Below, piece by piece: positions 31,332-33,814 of a stretch of 33,814 bases of DNA. The notes beneath the pieces are model-generated. The model ran no database searches. It saw nothing but the letters and a program-made list of their open reading frames with translations, and was not told where the DNA came from. Both the position numbers and the translations under genes were made by a program. The stretch is from Cytophagales bacterium (lineage in GTDB: Bacteria > Bacteroidota > Bacteroidia > Cytophagales > Cyclobacteriaceae): contig JANYHI010000053.1 of assembly GCA_025359125.1 (NCBI GenBank), positions 1 to 33,814 on the forward strand, read 5' to 3'. The number at the start of each line of letters is the position of its first letter. Position 1 is the first letter of the stretch.

Positions 31332-32588
31332 TTAAAAAGTAAGGCTGAGATTGCATTCTTCTAACCTCCGCGTAATAAGTTCCTTCTCTTTATTTGAGAT
31401 AGAAAGAGGCAACGCTTTTTTAAATTGCTGTGAAGCGAGTAGCATTTGCTGATTGAGCAAATAGAAAGTGCCAAGCGCGCAGAGCAGCAAGTAATGATTT
31501 TGCAGTTCTTTAATTTTAATTAACTCTTCGATTCCAATTTCGGGAGACTGGGCAAAACCCATAGCGATCGCTCGGTTTAATGCTATCATCGCGTTGGGTT
31601 TCATCATATAAAGCACATTATAAAGAATTACTAACTCACCCCATTTTGTATTTCTAAAGTCAGCGGCCAAAGCATGAACGGAAGCAATAGCTGCCTCCAC
31701 ATGATATTCACTTACCTCATTACCATCCGATGCTTCTTCCAAAAAATACAAACCCTTTTGAATTAATGGTTGATTCCATTTGCTTCTATCCTGATACTCT
31801 AGTAAAATAATATCGCCAACGCTATTAGTTCTTGCTTCCAAGCGCGAGGCTTGTAAACACATGAGCGCCATTAATGCACGCACCTTCGGTAGATTAATTG
31901 AACGGTGCTGAATTAATAAGTAGGTTAGTCGCATGGCTTCCTCACACAAATCATCACGCGTAAGCGATTGCCCTTCACTTGCATAATACCCTTCATTAAA
32001 AATCAGATATAAAACTTTTAACACGCTATCAAGCCTGAACGATAAATTGAATAAGCTTGGAGGCTCTAGTTTAATACCAGCTTCTCTAATCTTTTCCTTA
32101 GCACGATAAATACGTTTAGCAATTGTTTCTTCATTGACTAAAAAAGCATGAGCAATCTCTGTTGTACTCAATCCTCCCAATGTTTTCAATGTTAATGCAA
32201 TTTGAGCTTCTGCTGGTATGGCGGGATGGCAGCATACAAACATCATACGCAGTACGCTGTCTTTTATCTCGTCCTCTTTAAAGGCTTCTTGAAATTCATT
32301 ATCAATGGTAAGCTTAAAAGATTCTTTATTCTTACTCTCGCTTTGTTGTGCGCGAATAAAATCGATGGCTTTATTTTTTGCGACTTTATATAACCAAGCC
32401 GAAGGATTTTCTGGAATGCTGTGGAATGGCCAAGTCTCCATTGCTTTTAGCAATGTATCCTGCACTAAATCTTCGGCTATCTCAAAATGCTCGGCACCCA
32501 TATAGCGAGTAAGCACAGCGGCCATCTTTCCCGCTTCGTGGCGAAAAAGATGGCCGAGTACTTGTTGCACATTTTCGTGCGATGCCAC
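31332..32588 (-). CDS. ECF sigma factor with long C-terminal extension (ECF42-like)
   Basis: A 418-residue sigma factor. Region 2 is at residues 10-80 (HLFRHEAGKMAAVLTRYMG, EIAEDLVQDTLLKAMETWPF, NPSAWLYKVAKNKAIDFIR). Region 4 is at about 115-175 (LTLKTLGGLSTTEIAHAFLVNE, then ETIAKRIYRAKEKIREAG). A helical, TPR-like extension of more than 200 residues follows (GYYASEGQSLTRDDLCEEAMRLT; LYNVLYMMKPNAMIALNRAIA). This is the architecture of the ECF42/DUF6596 group, in which the extension replaces a separate anti-sigma factor. Members are typically linked to DGPF/YciI proteins, and one is encoded two genes upstream here. The start is GTG at 32588, 10 bases after the DinB-like stop. Confidence 0.9.
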   Translation of the reverse strand: MASHENVQQVLGHLFRHEAGKMAAVLTRYMGAEHFEIAEDLVQDTLLKAMETWPFHSIPENPSAWLYKVAKNKAIDFIRAQQSESKNKESFKLTIDNEFQEAFKEDEIKDSVLRMMFVCCHPAIPAEAQIALTLKTLGGLSTTEIAHAFLVNEETIAKRIYRAKEKIREAGIKLEPPSLFNLSFRLDSVLKVLYLIFNEGYYASEGQSLTRDDLCEEAMRLTYLLIQHRSINLPKVRALMALMCLQASRLEARTNSVGDIILLEYQDRSKWNQPLIQKGLYFLEEASDGNEVSEYHVEAAIASVHALAADFRNTKWGELVILYNVLYMMKPNAMIALNRAIAMGFAQSPEIGIEELIKIKELQNHYLLLCALGTFYLLNQQMLLASQQFKKALPLSISNKEKELITRRLEECNLSLTF

Positions 32589-32598
32589 TTAAATATTA

Positions 32599-33216
32599 TT
32601 ATTTCTTCTTAGGGAAATTTGCATTCGCCATTACTTCTTCTAACTGAGCCGTATGGCGCGCGCTATGCCCCGCAATAAACAACAACATCTGATACCCATC
32701 AAAGGTGGCAAAAGGCATTACCATATAGTGATTACGCAAATCATCTTGTGTGGATTTTACATAAGCCATGTTTTTTTCACGTTGACTTAGAAATACTTTC
32801 AAAGAACCCTCTGCGCTGCCGTATTGCTTTTTTGGAACGAATGCTTCTTGCGTTTTTACTTTTCGTTCGCGACTGGAAATCATTCCTTTTACTTGGTCAT
32901 CAGTCATTTTAATTTCTCCTCTTCTACTCGGATCTGCCGGATCTTTTAAAGTTCCCTGCATGGCACCAAAAAGAGTTCCTTCAGAAAAGGCAATATGCTC
33001 TAAACATTCTGCTACAGACCAAGACTCAGGAGTAGGCTTAAAGTTGAGTTGCTCTTCGCTCAATCCAGTTAAATCTTTTACTAGCTTGTCTTTTGTTTCG
33101 GTCATGTAATCTAATGCCGCTTTTCTTTCTGCATCAGATATGGTTGTAAGAATAGGCCGAAAGCTACTTGCAAGCAAAAGCGCCAACGCAAGAGTAAATA
33201 ATTTCAAGTGTTTCAT
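32599..33216 (-). CDS. Exported DinB-like protein
   Basis: A 205-residue protein of the DinB/YfiT-like four-helix fold with a signal peptide (MKHLKLFTLALALLLASSF). Metal-ligand candidates are His in CLEHIAFSE (around residue 75) and the pair in AGHSARHTAQLEEV near the C terminus, the usual three-His pattern. ESWSVAECLEHIA is a strong family feature. The frame extends upstream into the YciI gene, but ATG 33216 begins the signal peptide. It sits between the DGPF/YciI gene and the ECF42-like sigma gene, all on the minus strand, apparently one operon. Enzymatic role unknown. Confidence 0.9.
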   Translation of the reverse strand: MKHLKLFTLALALLLASSFRPILTTISDAERKAALDYMTETKDKLVKDLTGLSEEQLNFKPTPESWSVAECLEHIAFSEGTLFGAMQGTLKDPADPSRRGEIKMTDDQVKGMISSRERKVKTQEAFVPKKQYGSAEGSLKVFLSQREKNMAYVKSTQDDLRNHYMVMPFATFDGYQMLLFIAGHSARHTAQLEEVMANANFPKKK

Positions 33217-33241
33217 ATTTATTAGGGGGTTTGGTTTTTTG

Positions 33242-33592
33242 CTACATGTCAAACTTCTGTACAGGCCGCACCTGTACCTTGCCATTAAAAATAAAATCAG
33301 GATAATCTTTTGTAAGCGAAATAGCATCGTTAATGTCTTTGGCATTCACAATAAAATAGCCACCTACCAACTCTTTACTCTCAGCAAAAGGACCATCCGT
33401 AACCAACTGCTTGGGGCCGCTCACAAATTTTCCATGCGGCTCTAGCGCCTCTCCTTCTACATAACGACCTTCTTTGCGCAATTTTTCAACCCAAGCAAAC
33501 CATTTTTCCATTTGCTTTTGCATAGCCTCGGGCGATTTCATTTCAGGGGCAATATCACTACCGCCATGAAAAATAAGCATAAATTTTTCCAT
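33242..33592 (-). CDS. YciI/DGPF-domain protein
   Basis: A 116-residue protein of the YCII-related family. It shows the eponymous motif in VTDGPFAESKELVGGYFIV (about residues 64-82) and the N-terminal MEKFMLIFHGG. The segment with WFAWVEKLRKEGRYVEGEAL precedes the motif. No catalytic activity is established for DGPF proteins. They regularly accompany ECF42-type sigma factors, as here, and are often regulated by them. It is the first gene of the probable three-gene minus-strand operon with the DinB-like and sigma genes. The start is ATG 33592. Confidence 0.92.
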   Translation of the reverse strand: MEKFMLIFHGGSDIAPEMKSPEAMQKQMEKWFAWVEKLRKEGRYVEGEALEPHGKFVSGPKQLVTDGPFAESKELVGGYFIVNAKDINDAISLTKDYPDFIFNGKVQVRPVQKFDM

Positions 33593-33675
33593 AAGAATTA
33601 AAAATTAAGTTAAACAATTTTCTCTTAAGACGGTAGTCCTATCTTAAATCGGACAACTATTCAATTTTTATTTAC

Positions 33676-33814
33676 TGTCTCGTCCTGAAATAGGTTTACA
33701 CGAATTAACGTGTAAACGATATGATAAAATCAGAGAAAACTGTTCAAGAACAAGAAGCCATTGTTGCTGAATACTTAACGGGAAATCTAAGCTTTCGTAA
33801 ATTGGGAGCCAAAC
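33676..33814 (+). mobile_element. Left end of an insertion sequence (probably IS3 family), cut by the window edge
   Basis: A sequence beginning TGTCTCGTCCTGAAATAGG at 33676 looks like a Bacteroidota IS3-type terminal repeat (recalled, not searched). A perfect 9-bp hairpin follows (33694-33702 with 33709-33717, loop AATTAA). It is directly followed by the start of a transposase-like frame. The right end and any target duplication are outside the window. Confidence 0.5.
33721..33814 (+). CDS. Partial transposase OrfA-like helix-turn-helix protein
   Basis: ATG at 33721 opens a frame that runs off the window after 31 codons. The start MIKSEKTVQEQEAIVAEYL, then TGNLSFRKLGAK, resembles the N-terminal helix-turn-helix of IS3-type OrfA proteins (a YxxGxxSxRxLGxKYG pattern). 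No ribosome binding site is obvious. The hairpin at 33694-33717 ends 3 bases before the ATG and could limit translation from read-through mRNA, as is known for other insertion sequences. Confidence 0.55.
   Translation, partial: MIKSEKTVQEQEAIVAEYLTGNLSFRKLGAK

Noticed and set aside
1-33814. tRNA or rRNA genes
   Set aside because: No cloverleaf with a T-loop consensus and no rRNA-like stretch was found on either strand by eye.

Overview
The window comes from a chromosome of a Bacteroidota bacterium, most likely of the Cytophagales. The evidence is an AT-rich genome, promoters with the Bacteroidota -7 box TAnnTTTG (several with an upstream TTTG), a secreted protein ending in a gliding-motility-associated (type IX secretion, type B) sorting domain, and many Bacteroidota-style small ECF, membrane and beta-barrel genes. 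No rRNA or tRNA gene, CRISPR array or prophage is visible. An insertion sequence begins at the right edge.

Layout. Bases 1-500 hold a 50-residue secreted peptide with a terminator hairpin. From 491 to 5231 lie housekeeping genes: bioB and sppA (minus), folK (plus), fabD (minus, stop overlapping folK) and a DCC-family thiol oxidoreductase. Next come a 951-residue secreted protein (minus) and, divergently, a 79-residue protein. The segment 8734-11517 is a probable phospholipid-precursor operon: an acyltransferase plus gpsA, which makes glycerol-3-phosphate. HIT and greA follow on the minus strand, then a DUF4230 protein and a GC-richer orphan gene.

Bases 14053-14971 form a repeat-rich intergenic region with seven 21-bp tandem repeats, REP-like palindromes, competing hairpins and a 102-bp MITE-like element. 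After a membrane protein there is a second dispersed-element candidate (about 15586-15760). An ECF sigma operon follows (sigma factor, membrane-anchored partner, beta-barrel protein), then a divergent membrane protein/TetR pair, and a DnaJ-like plus SUI1-like pair.

The most coherent functional unit is 20610-26837. A double-domain universal stress protein is divergent from a four-gene operon: a KdpD-like histidine kinase lacking the KdpD N-terminal sensor, a KdpE-like regulator, a Kup potassium transporter and an outer-membrane porin. I infer a potassium-uptake module in which a Kdp-type two-component system controls Kup rather than KdpFABC. The porin reading frame appears broken by one missing base near its end.

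The right part holds a coiled-coil membrane protein, two RidA-family genes (the second probably frameshifted at its end), an MFS exporter, a DUF1508 protein, a glutathione peroxidase beside an internally deleted copy, and an ECF42-like sigma factor in the expected company of a DGPF/YciI protein and a DinB-like protein. All family calls come from reading motifs by eye; no database search was run.
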